A program made the translations under genes and the position numbers. The notes beneath the pieces are model-generated. The model did no database searches. It saw nothing but the letters and a program-made list of their open reading frames with translations, and was not told the origin of the DNA. A DNA stretch of 43,751 bases from Rhodocyclaceae bacterium (GTDB lineage Bacteria > Pseudomonadota > Gammaproteobacteria > Burkholderiales > Usitatibacteraceae): positions 1-43,751 of the forward strand of contig JADCIX010000037.1 in NCBI GenBank assembly GCA_020247545.1, in the 5' to 3' direction. Shown piece after piece: positions 1 through 8,249 of the stretch (the stretch's first letter is position 1; each line of letters opens with the position of its first letter).

Positions 1-92
1 GACGTCTGGGCATAGGTGACTGCGTTCATGAGGCAGGTAACCATTAGCGTGGCCAAAAGTGCAGCGCTGCGATTGATGCTGAATCTGTTCAT
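1..92 (-). CDS. N-terminus of an exported protein (partial, runs off the left edge)
   Basis: Reading leftward from an ATG at 92-90, the 30 visible codons begin MNRFSINRSAALLATLMV and continue TCLMNAVTYAQT. This is a classic Sec signal peptide: a short basic n-region, a hydrophobic core, and an AxA-like cleavage region near TYA-QT. A good ribosome-binding site (AGAGGA) lies 5-6 nt upstream on the minus strand. The mature protein lies outside the window, so its function cannot be called. The signal and the ribosome-binding site are seen; export to the periplasm or beyond is inferred. Confidence 0.7.
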   Translation of the reverse strand, partial: MNRFSINRSAALLATLMVTCLMNAVTYAQT

Positions 93-587
93 GACATTCC
101 TCTTCTGACAAAAACCGAGCGGTCGGCAAAGCGTCTGCGGCGGGTGCATCGCAGTACGTCTATCGGTGCCGCTGTGCTCTATTCCGAATCATTGGCGATG
201 CTACTGTGGCAATGATATAATTCATTGAATTGAAAGAGTAATTTTTGATAAGCGCGCTTGCTATTGTAACAAGAATGCCACCAAGAATGCGAATAATGAC
301 GCCCTCGCCAGTTTTTTTCGTCGCTGTGAGATCTCAAATCTGGTGTCTGACCTGTTATGCGGCGTTCGGTTGTCTGTTGGTCAAACCTGAACTGGCGCGT
401 CACACGCATTGTTGTCCGCCACCTGCCCCGTGGCACTGTTAGTGCCCCGCAAGATATCGACCGGTAGCCGGTAGCAAGGGTTCGCTGGCGCTTAGAGCGT
501 TTCGCAGCAAGTATTTGCTTCCGCCTGCTTCGCAGTGCGCCGGTTCCCCCGTAGCATGCCGTATGTCCCAATCATTGAGCAGCACAT
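93..587. other. Intergenic stretch with no supported gene
   Basis: This stretch separates the leftward exported-protein gene from cysS. Open frames on both strands are low-complexity or arginine-rich, and none has a convincing start, ribosome-binding site or family resemblance. It probably holds the promoters of both flanking genes, but I see no -35/-10 pair strong enough to annotate. No tRNA or rRNA was recognised. Confidence 0.5.
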
Positions 588-1997
588 ATGCAGACTCTAT
601 ACAACACACTTTCACGACACAAAGAAGTCCTCAACACGATTGAGCCCGGCAAGGTGCGTATGTATTCCTGCGGCCCGACGGTTTACGATTTCTATCACAT
701 CGGTAACGCGCGCACCTTCACCACATTCGACATGGTGTATCGCTGGTTGACGGCGACTGGCTACGAGGTCAACTATGTGCGCAACATCACCGACATTGAT
801 GACAAGATCATCGAACGTGCGATTGAAAACGGCGAGCCGATGGAAGCGCTCACCGAGCGCATGACGGCGGCGATGTTTGAGGACTCGGACCGACTCAAAT
901 TGCTGCGCCCGACACACAGTCCACGTGCAACGCAATATGTGGATGCCATGCTCGATATTATTCGCATGCTCGAAGCCAAGGGCATTGCCTATCGTGCCGA
1001 TCCCGTTAACAACAGCGGTGACGTCTATTATTCGGTGCGGGCTTTTCCGGACTACGGCAAGTTGTCGCGCAAGAATCTGGAAGACCTGCAAGCCGGCGAG
1101 CGCGTCGCCGTTGTGAGCGCCAAGCGCGACCCATTGGACTTTGTGTTGTGGAAAGCGGCAAAACCAAATGAACCGAAGTGGCCGTCGATTTTTGGTGATG
1201 GACGGCCCGGCTGGCACATCGAATGTTCCGCCATGTGCCGCGAAGTGTTGGGTGACGAGATCGACATTCACGGCGGCGGCTGGGATTTGCAGTTTCCACA
1301 TCACGAAAACGAAATCGCGCAGAGCGAGGGAGTGTTTGAGAAAGGCTCGGGCAAAAAATTTGCGCGTTACTGGATGCACGCCGCGTTCCTCAATGTTGAC
1401 CAAGAAAAGATGTCGAAGTCGCTGGGGAATTTTTTCACGCTGCGCGATGTACTCGACAAACTCGATGCGGTGCAGGGCGGGGAGACGGTGCGCTTCTTTC
1501 TGATGCGCGGCCACTATCGCAGCGAGATCAACTACTCGTGGGATACGCTCGAAGATGCGCGGCAAACACTGCTCGGTTTCTACATTGCGCTGAAGGATGT
1601 ACCTCCTGCCGCTGCTACCACAACGACGCTCGATTGGTCGAACCCATACGCGGCACGTTTTCGTGCGGCGCTGGAGGACGACTTCGACACACCCGCGGCT
1701 TTTGCTGTCTTGCACGAACTGCGTCGCGAGATTAATCGCGGCGCGTCGGCGGAAATGGCAGGATTACTCAAGGCGTTGGGCGGAACCATCGGCTTGTTGC
1801 AAGACACACCGGAAGAGTTTGTCCAAGGGGCCGCCGCGTCGGGAGGGTTGGACGTTGATGCGCTGGTGGCAGAGCGCAATGTATCGAAAGCGGCAAAGAA
1901 CTTCGCACGTGCAGACGAAATTCGCAAGCAACTCGATGCGGCGGGTATTGTGCTCGAAGACAAACCCGGCGGCATTACGCAGTGGCGGCGCAAGTAG
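588..1997 (+). CDS. cysS: Cysteinyl-tRNA synthetase
   Basis: Cytoplasmic class I aminoacyl-tRNA synthetase that charges tRNA-Cys with cysteine. The 469 residues match the family's usual length (about 460). The HIGH-type motif is HIGN at residues 37-40 and KMSKS is at 274-278. The zinc ligands are recognisable as Cys28, Cys213 (IECSAMC), His238 and Glu242 (FPHHENE). The C-terminal anticodon-binding part ends in GGITQWRRK. The ATG at 588 is chosen because [10 protein letters not shown] is the normal family start; the upstream ribosome-binding site is weak. A short inverted repeat (CAGCTCA/TGAGCTG, 1999-2021) follows the stop without a T-run. It is a single-gene housekeeping unit, unrelated to the catabolic genes beyond it. 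Confidence 0.97.
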   Translation: MQTLYNTLSRHKEVLNTIEPGKVRMYSCGPTVYDFYHIGNARTFTTFDMVYRWLTATGYEVNYVRNITDIDDKIIERAIENGEPMEALTERMTAAMFEDSDRLKLLRPTHSPRATQYVDAMLDIIRMLEAKGIAYRADPVNNSGDVYYSVRAFPDYGKLSRKNLEDLQAGERVAVVSAKRDPLDFVLWKAAKPNEPKWPSIFGDGRPGWHIECSAMCREVLGDEIDIHGGGWDLQFPHHENEIAQSEGVFEKGSGKKFARYWMHAAFLNVDQEKMSKSLGNFFTLRDVLDKLDAVQGGETVRFFLMRGHYRSEINYSWDTLEDARQTLLGFYIALKDVPPAAATTTTLDWSNPYAARFRAALEDDFDTPAAFAVLHELRREINRGASAEMAGLLKALGGTIGLLQDTPEEFVQGAAASGGLDVDALVAERNVSKAAKNFARADEIRKQLDAAGIVLEDKPGGITQWRRK

Positions 1998-2080
1998 CCA
2001 GCTCAGGTACCATGTGAGCTGATAGCCGCGCCGACATGTTGAACGCGAATCTACCAATAGCCTGGAAATGCCCACCTAGC

Positions 2081-3058
2081 CTAGGCGTTGATGTTTGCGT
2101 CATCTGTCTGCTGCCCCCGCCACGCCGCGCATATCTCGCCGGCAGAGGCATTCCACACGCCGGGCTTCGACATTACATACGCTAACGCTGCTTCCACGTG
2201 TTTGATGCGATGCGGTTGTCCCATGACCCAAGCGTGCAACGGGATTGAGAGAATACGTCCACCTTGTTCGTTTGCCTCGGCTAGCAGTAAGTCGCAGGCA
2301 TCCATGACTTGTTCGGCCCAAGATTGCTCTGACTGAAAATTATCGACGACCACGAAACGATCTTCAAATTCAGTGGAGAGCGGCATCGCGGTAAGATCGC
2401 CATGTTTGGTCTGAAACACGTACGGCATATCGTCATTCACCCAGTCGCAGAAGTACTCAATGCCCGCAGCCTTGATGAGATCAGGCGTGTTGGGCGACTC
2501 AAGTTTGCCGGGAGACAACCAGCCGCTTGGCGTCTTACCGAACGCCTTTGTTAATGTGTCGATACTGCGTTTGATCAGTTCTGCCTCCGCCACTTCATCG
2601 AGGCCGCCCGCATGTGCGGTATCCATGCTCCACGAATGTGCAATGACATCATTACTGCGCTCACGAATCAGACCGGCGAGCTGCGGATAACGCTCCACCA
2701 GCAGCGCGTTGATTGCGAGGGTGGGCCTCACGCCCGCTTTATCAAACGCTTCTAGCAGACGATAGACACCAACCCGATTGCCGTAGTCCCGCAGCGTGTA
2801 GTGTCGAAGATCCGGGTAGGGCATGCTCATGCCGCCGGGCAACTTCACCGGCTTGCCGGAGGGGTTGAGCGGAAAGTGTTCCAAGCTCAAGTTCACCCAC
2901 ACCGCTAATTTTTTCCCGTCGGGCCAGACCACGGGCTTCCGATCCGTTAGCATCGACCACGCGTAGCGATCGTGATCCATGCCATACCGACGCGCTGGAT
3001 AATCAAGGTAACCATCGTCAACCGGTGGATGGGGCGATGTCACACTTTGCGTGCTCAT
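2081..3058 (-). CDS. Polysaccharide deacetylase / PuuE-like amidohydrolase (copy 1)
   Basis: A 325-residue NodB-fold (polysaccharide deacetylase superfamily) protein. The motif RDYGNRVGVYRLLEAFDKAG (residues 90-109) and the segment VIAHSWSMDTAH (138-149) resemble the allantoinase-type PuuE branch, which opens cyclic ureides or amides, more than chitin or peptidoglycan deacetylases. Candidate metal or catalytic residues are Glu60, His141, His149 and His275. There is no signal peptide, so it is probably cytoplasmic. The start at 3058 (MSTQSV) is preferred over an upstream in-frame ATG at 3154 because it lies 2 nt after the preceding gene's stop. It is the last gene of a leftward operon with gcdH, an isochorismatase-family amidase and a paralogue. 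The true substrate is unknown; a C-N bond in a ring or amide is inferred. Confidence 0.85.
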   Translation of the reverse strand: MSTQSVTSPHPPVDDGYLDYPARRYGMDHDRYAWSMLTDRKPVVWPDGKKLAVWVNLSLEHFPLNPSGKPVKLPGGMSMPYPDLRHYTLRDYGNRVGVYRLLEAFDKAGVRPTLAINALLVERYPQLAGLIRERSNDVIAHSWSMDTAHAGGLDEVAEAELIKRSIDTLTKAFGKTPSGWLSPGKLESPNTPDLIKAAGIEYFCDWVNDDMPYVFQTKHGDLTAMPLSTEFEDRFVVVDNFQSEQSWAEQVMDACDLLLAEANEQGGRILSIPLHAWVMGQPHRIKHVEAALAYVMSKPGVWNASAGEICAAWRGQQTDDANINA

Positions 3059-3060
3059 AC

Positions 3061-3975
3061 TTATGCCTTCCGCCCACTCTTGATGTCCGCGAGTGCAGCG
3101 TCGTAATGATGCGCCAGATAGTAGTCGGCGATTTCGCGGCCGGTGGTCACCCACACATCAGGATGCCCTGTGATGTATTCGAGCGCCTCTTCAAAAGCGC
3201 TTAAACGATGCGGGCAACTGACTTGATAGTTGTGGGTGGGAATACACATCACCGTGCCGGAAGTCGAGCCTTCCGCATACAAACGATCAAAACTGTCCTT
3301 GATCATCCGCCCGTATCGACGCGGTTCGATTTTGTTGACCACATAAACAATCGTGTCATTGAGCTCCAGCGAGTAGGGTACCGAGACAAAACGTCTGCCG
3401 CTACGTACGTGAACCGGCGTCGGCTGATCATCATGGAAAAGATCACAGGTGTAAGTGCCACCGAGTTCGGCGAATAGATCAATGGTGACTTCGGAGTGTG
3501 ACAGTGCCGGCGCGAGATATCCTGCCGGCAGTTTGCCGACCGCTCGCTCGATCGTTTCCATGGACTCCAGAATCATCGCGCGCTCTTGGGCTTCCGTCAT
3601 TCCGTAGGTATAGCGCGTGTTGTAAATACCGTGGGTAAAAAACTCCCAGTCGCGTTCACGACACATTTCGATGATCTCTGGGTGGTGTGTACACAGCGCT
3701 GTGGAGAGTGAAATCGAGCCGCGGATAGCGTATTTGTCGAGCAGCTTCATTTGCCGCATATGTCCGACCCGATTGCCATAGTCGCGAATGCTGTATCCCG
3801 GTACTGCCGGGTAAGGATGTGGCCAAGCTGCACGTGATGGATTCTTCGGCGGATTTAGCTCGTAGAACTCGATGTTGGGTGCAACCCAGAAGGCGAGTTT
3901 TGCGCCGTTCGGCCAAGTGATCTTGGGCCGATTGGAGTACGGCCAGTAATCGTAATAGCCGGGATCGTCTTTCAC
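3061..3975 (-). CDS. Polysaccharide deacetylase / PuuE-like amidohydrolase (copy 2)
   Basis: A 304-residue paralogue of the next gene downstream, in the same operon (10 nt after the isochorismatase-family gene, 2 nt before copy 1). Shared family marks are a N34-I-E-F-Y segment near residue 34, IRDYGNRVGHMRQMKLLDKY (63-82), a THG motif with His115, DLFHDDQP with Asp182-Asp183, and IPTHNY with His248 followed by PHR at 255-257. No export signal is seen, which argues against a cell-wall deacetylase. Adjacent paralogues may act on successive or stereochemically different amide substrates, or form a hetero-oligomer. The family assignment is firm; the reaction is not. Confidence 0.86.
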   Translation of the reverse strand: MKDDPGYYDYWPYSNRPKITWPNGAKLAFWVAPNIEFYELNPPKNPSRAAWPHPYPAVPGYSIRDYGNRVGHMRQMKLLDKYAIRGSISLSTALCTHHPEIIEMCRERDWEFFTHGIYNTRYTYGMTEAQERAMILESMETIERAVGKLPAGYLAPALSHSEVTIDLFAELGGTYTCDLFHDDQPTPVHVRSGRRFVSVPYSLELNDTIVYVVNKIEPRRYGRMIKDSFDRLYAEGSTSGTVMCIPTHNYQVSCPHRLSAFEEALEYITGHPDVWVTTGREIADYYLAHHYDAALADIKSGRKA

Positions 3976-3985
3976 GTGTCGCCGA

Positions 3986-4648
3986 TTATTGGTTGTCTAA
4001 CCAGTGGATGACGTCCTGCACGTTCATCACGTCTGCGTACTTCAGCATCATGTCGGTAAGGTTGGCGAAGTGATAACTCTCGTGTTTATCCGCGACACAC
4101 TCTTCGGGCACGATGGTTCGGTAACCATGTGCTAATGAATCTACAACCGTTGCGCGCACACAACCAGAGGTTGATCCACCAGTGACAATAAGGGTATCAA
4201 CCTGATGCCACACCAACAAAGACTGCAGTTGCGTCTCAAAAAAAACTGATGGCATTTTTTTGCAATAAATCACGTCACGCTGGCGGTCGATTTCAATACG
4301 ATCATCGAACTCCGCGCGTCGTGAGCCGTGCTTGATGTTCTGCAATGAATCGGGCGTGTTGGTGCGGGTTCCCCAAACGCCGGCGTCTTCGCCTGAATCC
4401 ATGTAGGCGACGTATGTGAACACCACCGGCCATTTCAAATTGCGGAAGCGTTTCGAAAGTTCGTTGATGTATTCAATCTGCCGAGGGTCGGTCTCGTATG
4501 CAGTCTTGAACTCATCGACCTTGGTATAGGCTTTTTGTGGGTCGATGTTAATCAGCGCGGCTTTTTTGCCGAAGCCGAATTTCGCGCGGTTGGGATTAGC
4601 CTTGATGTCCGCCCAAATCTGGCGTGCGGTTTTGTCAGACAGTTCCAT
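3986..4648 (-). CDS. Isochorismatase-family cysteine amidohydrolase (N-carbamoylsarcosine/maleamate amidase-like)
   Basis: A 220-residue cysteine hydrolase. The family triad is visible as Asp36 (INIDPQKAYT), Lys131 (KKMPSVFF) and Cys163 (GGSTSGCVRA). The spacing between these residues is close to that of N-carbamoylsarcosine amidase. The Cys segment continues ATVVDSLAHGYR..VPEECVADKHESYHFANL, typical of amidases acting on half-amides or N-carbamoyl compounds (maleamate amidase belongs here). Such enzymes release ammonia from a linear amide, which fits a place after ring opening by the PuuE-like neighbours. Its gene lies 34 nt after gcdH in a leftward operon. The exact substrate is not determinable; biuret- or ureidoacrylate-type substrates are alternatives. 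Confidence 0.88.
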   Translation of the reverse strand: MELSDKTARQIWADIKANPNRAKFGFGKKAALINIDPQKAYTKVDEFKTAYETDPRQIEYINELSKRFRNLKWPVVFTYVAYMDSGEDAGVWGTRTNTPDSLQNIKHGSRRAEFDDRIEIDRQRDVIYCKKMPSVFFETQLQSLLVWHQVDTLIVTGGSTSGCVRATVVDSLAHGYRTIVPEECVADKHESYHFANLTDMMLKYADVMNVQDVIHWLDNQ

Positions 4649-4682
4649 TACGAATCCGATAGCCTAAATAGAAGAATGCGCC

Positions 4683-5876
4683 TTAGAAAAATGCGTTGAG
4701 CCCAGTCTGCGCGCGACCCAGAATCAACGCATGCACATCGTGGGTGCCTTCGTAGGTATTCACGGCTTCCAGGTTCATCGCATGGCGAATGACGTGGTAT
4801 TCGTCCGCGATGCCGTTCCCGCCGTGCATGTCACGTGCCATACGTGCGATATCGAGCGCCTTGCCGCAGTTGTTGCGCTTCATCAGCGAAATCATTTCAG
4901 GTGTGGCGCGGCCTTCATCCATCAAACGTCCCAGACGCAACGCGCCCTGCAAACCCAGAGTGATCTCGGTTTGCATATCGGCCAGCTTTTTCTGGATCAA
5001 CTGTGTGGCCGCGAGTGGTTTCCCGAACATCATCCGATCGAGCGTGTATTGCCGGGACTGCATCCAGCAGAACTCCGCAGCGCCCATCGCGCCCCAGCTG
5101 ATGCCATAACGCGCTTTATTCAAACAACCAAACGGACCCTTGAGTCCTTTCACGTTTGGCAACAGATTTACGTCAGGCACAAACACCTGATCCATGACGA
5201 TTTCACCGGTAATTGAAGCGCGCAAGGAAAACTTGCCTTCAATTTTCGGCGCACTCAATCCTTTCATGCCCTTCTCAAGTACGAAGCCGCGGATGGTGTC
5301 GCCGTCGGACGTGTCTTTTGCCCAAACGATAAACACATCCGCTATCGGCGAATTGGTAATCCACATCTTGGCACCATGGACGATGTATCCACCATCGACT
5401 TTGGTGGCGCGGGTGATCATTGACGACGGGTCAGAGCCTGCACCCGGTTCGGTCAGTCCAAAACAACCAACCAACTCACCGGTGGCAAGTTTTGGTAACC
5501 ATTTTTCGCGCTGCGCTTCATTGCCGTAAGCATAAATAGGGTGCATTACGAGTGACGACTGCACACTCATCGCCGAGCGATAGCCCGAGTCAACGCGTTC
5601 GACTTCGCGTGCGACCAATCCATAGCTCACGTAGTTGACACCGGCACAGCCGTAGCCATCGATGGTGGCGCCGAGTAAGCCAAGCGCTCCCATTTCATTC
5701 ATGATTTCCCGGTGAAACACTTCATCGCGGTTCGCATGCAGCACACGCGGCATCAGTTTTTCTTGGCAGTAAGCTTGCGCCTGCTCGCGTACCATCCGTT
5801 CTTCGTCAGACAACTGGTCGTCGAGGAGGAGGGCGTCGTCCCACTTAAATGCTGCCTTGATGTCGTTTGGTTTCAT
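4683..5876 (-). CDS. gcdH: Glutaryl-CoA dehydrogenase-type acyl-CoA dehydrogenase
   Basis: A 397-residue flavoprotein. It matches the glutaryl-CoA dehydrogenase subgroup through [19 protein letters not shown] (the substrate-carboxylate-binding region), [33 protein letters not shown], and catalytic Glu376 in [17 protein letters not shown]. This enzyme class oxidises and decarboxylates glutaryl-CoA to crotonyl-CoA, passing electrons to ETF. It is the first gene of the leftward operon, with GGAG about 6 nt before the ATG. Its place with amidases suggests glutaryl-CoA or a related dicarboxyl-CoA arises in the pathway, but a plain lysine- or tryptophan-type catabolic role is equally possible. The promoter is not obvious; an operator at 6058 lies about 180 bp upstream. 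Confidence 0.92.
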   Translation of the reverse strand: MKPNDIKAAFKWDDALLLDDQLSDEERMVREQAQAYCQEKLMPRVLHANRDEVFHREIMNEMGALGLLGATIDGYGCAGVNYVSYGLVAREVERVDSGYRSAMSVQSSLVMHPIYAYGNEAQREKWLPKLATGELVGCFGLTEPGAGSDPSSMITRATKVDGGYIVHGAKMWITNSPIADVFIVWAKDTSDGDTIRGFVLEKGMKGLSAPKIEGKFSLRASITGEIVMDQVFVPDVNLLPNVKGLKGPFGCLNKARYGISWGAMGAAEFCWMQSRQYTLDRMMFGKPLAATQLIQKKLADMQTEITLGLQGALRLGRLMDEGRATPEMISLMKRNNCGKALDIARMARDMHGGNGIADEYHVIRHAMNLEAVNTYEGTHDVHALILGRAQTGLNAFF

Positions 5877-6028
5877 ACTCTGCTCCGATAAAGCTGCTGT
5901 GCGACTGCATTGCGGTGTTGCGCGGTGCTCGAAATCCTCATGGATATCAAATCCATTCCGGTTTCTGTGCTCCGGGCGCCTAGCACTGCCGCCGCTCGCG
6001 ACGCTTTCTAGTCCGTTGAATTGTGAGA

Positions 6029-6069
6029 TTGTGCAAGTCTACCAAATACGCGATAATTTGTCCGGACAA
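6029..6069 (+). promoter_or_regulatory. Promoter and palindromic operator 1 (TTGTCCGGACAA) for the LeuC-type gene
   Basis: A -35 TTGTGC (6029-6034), a 17-bp spacer and a -10 GATAAT (6052-6057) are followed directly by the perfect palindrome TTGTCCGGACAA at 6058-6069. The operator would cover the transcription start, a classic repressor position. The same abutting arrangement recurs at other copies of the palindrome in this window. It may also affect the divergent gcdH operon, at a longer distance. Confidence 0.8.
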
Positions 6070-6088
6070 CTTTGCGACCCCCCGACTC

Positions 6089-7357
6089 ATGATGCCTCAA
6101 ACGATTAGCCAGAAGATTATCGCCCGCGCGGCGGGTCGGGCGTCGGTTGCGGTTGGTGAGATTGTCACCTGCAAAGTGGATCTGGCGATGATGCACGACT
6201 CCGGCGGCCCGCGGCGGGTCGAGTCAAAGCTCAAAGAGCTCGGCGTCGGCATTTGGGATCCGGCAAAAGTCGTGTTGGTATCGGACCACTACACCCCTGC
6301 GATTGATGTCGATTCGGCTGGAATCTTGTCGCTCACACGCAAGTTCGCCGTGCTGCACCAAATAAACAACTTCTACGATGGCGAGGGTATTTGCCACGTC
6401 ATCCTGCCCGAGCGCGGGCACATGAAGCCGGGCCTGTTTGCGGTTGGTGGTGATTCACATTCACCATCAGGTGGTGCATACGGTGCCTTTATGGTGGGTA
6501 TTGGCGCGACCGAAATGGCGGGTGTATTAGCCACCGGTGAAGTCTGGGTGCGGGTGCCTGCCACCATTCGTGCGGAGTGGAGTGGCGCGCTAGGCAGGGG
6601 ACTCGCCGCAAAAGATATTCTGCTGAAACTTTGCGCCACACTCGGCATGAACAACGATTACAAAGTCATCGAATATGCCGGCTCGACCGTCGCTGGAATG
6701 TCGATGAACGAGCGGCTGACCATGAGCAACATGTCTGCCGAACTCGGCGCCAAGACCGGCATCATCGCGCCGGACGCCACAACCATCGCCGACCTGGCGG
6801 CCAAGGGCGTGCAGGTGGAAGACTGGCGGCGCAACTTAGCAAGTGATGCTGACTGCGCCTATGAAGCCGTGCATCGGTTTGATGCCACAACACTTGCGCC
6901 ACAAGTTGCCGCGCCACACACGCCGGCTAACAGCCATTCAGTCGTGGATACCGACAAACGCAAACTCGACCAAGCTTATCTGGGTGCTTGCACCGGTGCT
7001 AAAGAGAACGATTTACGTATGGCGGCCGAAATATTGAAAGGCCGCAAAGTAGCGAAGGGTACACGGTTATTGATTGCCCCGGCATCAACACAAACGACCG
7101 CCAAACTCGCGGCAGATGGCACGCTTGCCATTTTGTTGGAAGCCGGCGCGCAGATGTTGCCAACCGGCTGTGGCGCATGTGCGGGGTACGGTGCCGGCGT
7201 GTTGGCTGATGGTGAGGTCGGTATTGCGTCCACCGCGCGTAACTTCAAAGGCCGTATGGGTTCTGCCAAAGCAGATGTGTATCTCGCATCGCCCTACACA
7301 GTTGCTGCCTCGGCGGTTAAAGGTGAGATTGCCGATCCGCGGGAGTTTTTGTCGTGA
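6089..7357 (+). CDS. LeuC/aconitase-family dehydratase large subunit
   Basis: A 422-residue [4Fe-4S] hydro-lyase subunit of the short 3-isopropylmalate dehydratase/homoaconitase type. The cluster ligands are Cys301 (GACTGAKEND), Cys361 and Cys364 (TGCGACAGYG). Other marks are GGDSHSPSGGAYGAF and STARNFKGRMGS. It pairs with the small subunit at 7594. These enzymes hydrate or isomerise 2- and 3-hydroxy dicarboxylates. Outside leucine synthesis, relatives act on citraconate/citramalate, maleate or dimethylmalate, which fits the catabolic surroundings better than leucine synthesis (no leuA or leuB is present). Two ATGs (6089, 6092) are possible, with no clear ribosome-binding site; an in-frame ATG at 6023 would lie upstream of the promoter and is rejected. 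Confidence 0.88.
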   Translation: MMPQTISQKIIARAAGRASVAVGEIVTCKVDLAMMHDSGGPRRVESKLKELGVGIWDPAKVVLVSDHYTPAIDVDSAGILSLTRKFAVLHQINNFYDGEGICHVILPERGHMKPGLFAVGGDSHSPSGGAYGAFMVGIGATEMAGVLATGEVWVRVPATIRAEWSGALGRGLAAKDILLKLCATLGMNNDYKVIEYAGSTVAGMSMNERLTMSNMSAELGAKTGIIAPDATTIADLAAKGVQVEDWRRNLASDADCAYEAVHRFDATTLAPQVAAPHTPANSHSVVDTDKRKLDQAYLGACTGAKENDLRMAAEILKGRKVAKGTRLLIAPASTQTTAKLAADGTLAILLEAGAQMLPTGCGACAGYGAGVLADGEVGIASTARNFKGRMGSAKADVYLASPYTVAASAVKGEIADPREFLS

Positions 7358-7434
7358 GGCAACACCAACTACGCTTTCAATTGGCCTCAGTTCTGGCGCT
7401 GCAAACGCGTTATTGTCAGTGGCAATCTTCGCAC

Positions 7435-7573
7435 GTCGTCCCGGCCCCGTATCGGTGTACAGAACAAGCTCCGACCGGGACCAAAGTTGGTCTGCGCATG
7501 ATTTGCCAAGAAAATTGGGCACCACCCCACGCATGTCGTCCCGGCGCAGTTACGCGACTCGGCCGGGATGACA
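7435..7573. repeat. MITE-like element with GTCGTCCCGG termini, between the two dehydratase subunit genes
   Basis: About 139 bp bounded by inverted ends: GTCGTCCCGGCC at the left (7435-7446) and GGCCGGGATGAC at the right (7561-7572). An internal repeat of the left end (TGTCGTCCCGGC, 7534-7545) pairs with GCCGGGATGACA (7562-7573) as a hairpin at 11 of 12 positions. It fills the 236-bp gap between genes that are usually almost adjacent. Similar termini bound the element at 13871-13982, so both appear to belong to one dispersed family. No coding content. Confidence 0.6.
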
Positions 7574-7593
7574 GTCTTCGGGGTATGCGATAA

Positions 7594-8109
7594 ATGAGCA
7601 GCGAGAGCCCACTCGTCCGTATCTGGAAATTCGGCGATCAAATCGATACCGACGTATTGGCCCCCGGCCGCTACATGAAGGGCACGATTGATGAACTCGC
7701 CGCACACTGTCTGGAAGCCGTTCGCCCCGAATTCGCCGCACAAGTGAAGCTTGGCGATCTCGTTGTTGGTGGCGTGGGATTTGGTATCGGCTCTTCGCGT
7801 GAACAAGCGGCGCAAGCGCTAAAACACCTTGGCGTCGGTGCAGTGATTGCCACCGGTGCCGCGCGTATCTTCTATCGCAACGCGATCAACTTGGGGCTAC
7901 CGGTGCTCGTCTCAGCTGATGCGGACAAACTTATCGACGGCGCGATGGTGCGGTTTGATCTTGCATTAGGAAAAATTTATGACGCCGACGGCAACTTGCT
8001 CGCGCAATGCGAGCCACTACCGGATTTCCTACTGGAGATCGTCCGCGATGGTGGACTAATTCCAAATCTAAAGAAGCGAGTCTCCGAAAAGTCAGCGCTG
8101 ACAGGTTGA
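7594..8109 (+). CDS. LeuD-family dehydratase small subunit
   Basis: A 171-residue swivelling-domain subunit of an aconitase-family hydro-lyase. Typical marks are VRIWKFGDQIDTDVLAPGRY near the start, FGIGSSREQAAQALKHLGVG in the middle (substrate-binding loop with the Ser-Ser-Arg), and ATGAARIFYRNAINLGLPVL after it. It partners the large subunit ending at 7357. The unusual spacing is due to an intervening repeat element, which may uncouple translation of the two subunits. The ATG at 7594 begins MSSESPLVRIW; no strong ribosome-binding site is visible. Function as for the large subunit: reversible (de)hydration of a branched or unsaturated dicarboxylate (inferred). Confidence 0.88.
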   Translation: MSSESPLVRIWKFGDQIDTDVLAPGRYMKGTIDELAAHCLEAVRPEFAAQVKLGDLVVGGVGFGIGSSREQAAQALKHLGVGAVIATGAARIFYRNAINLGLPVLVSADADKLIDGAMVRFDLALGKIYDADGNLLAQCEPLPDFLLEIVRDGGLIPNLKKRVSEKSALTG

Positions 8110-8179
8110 ACTCATTGAGGGTATCCCCGCCCGCGCTGGTAGGTGCACTGGGATTGCGAGGCGAGCAATAAACTTTTCG

Positions 8180-8218
8180 TTGACTCAACGGTTTAAGATC
8201 GGTAACGTTATCCGACAA
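8180..8218 (+). promoter_or_regulatory. Possible promoter with degenerate operator upstream of the FG-GAP/DUF1800 gene
   Basis: A -35 TTGACT (8180-8185), a 17-bp spacer and a weak -10 TAACGT (8203-8208) are followed by TTATCCGACAA (8208-8218). That sequence resembles the regulon palindrome TTGTCCGGACAA with one substitution and one deleted base. Its position, 32 nt before the ATG and touching the -10, matches the intact copies. The geometry makes it worth recording; the sequence match alone is modest. Confidence 0.35.
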
Positions 8219-8249
8219 AAAAATTTAACACATCATCTGGGGTGCGTGA

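Noticed and set aside
612-1715. Long minus-strand open frame (367 codons) opposite cysS
   Set aside because: It lies wholly antisense to cysS, has no family resemblance, and reflects codon-bias shadowing.
1999-2021. Inverted repeat CAGCTCA/TGAGCTG after cysS as a terminator
   Set aside because: No T-run follows on the plus strand; kept only as a remark in the cysS entry.
5940-5956. Short inverted repeat ATGGAT/ATCCAT upstream of gcdH
   Set aside because: Six-base arms are easily due to chance and no promoter could be placed around it.
7435-7573. CRISPR-like or tRNA-like structure in the dehydratase gap
   Set aside because: Only two related palindromic units with no regular spacers, and no cloverleaf; a MITE-like repeat explains it better.
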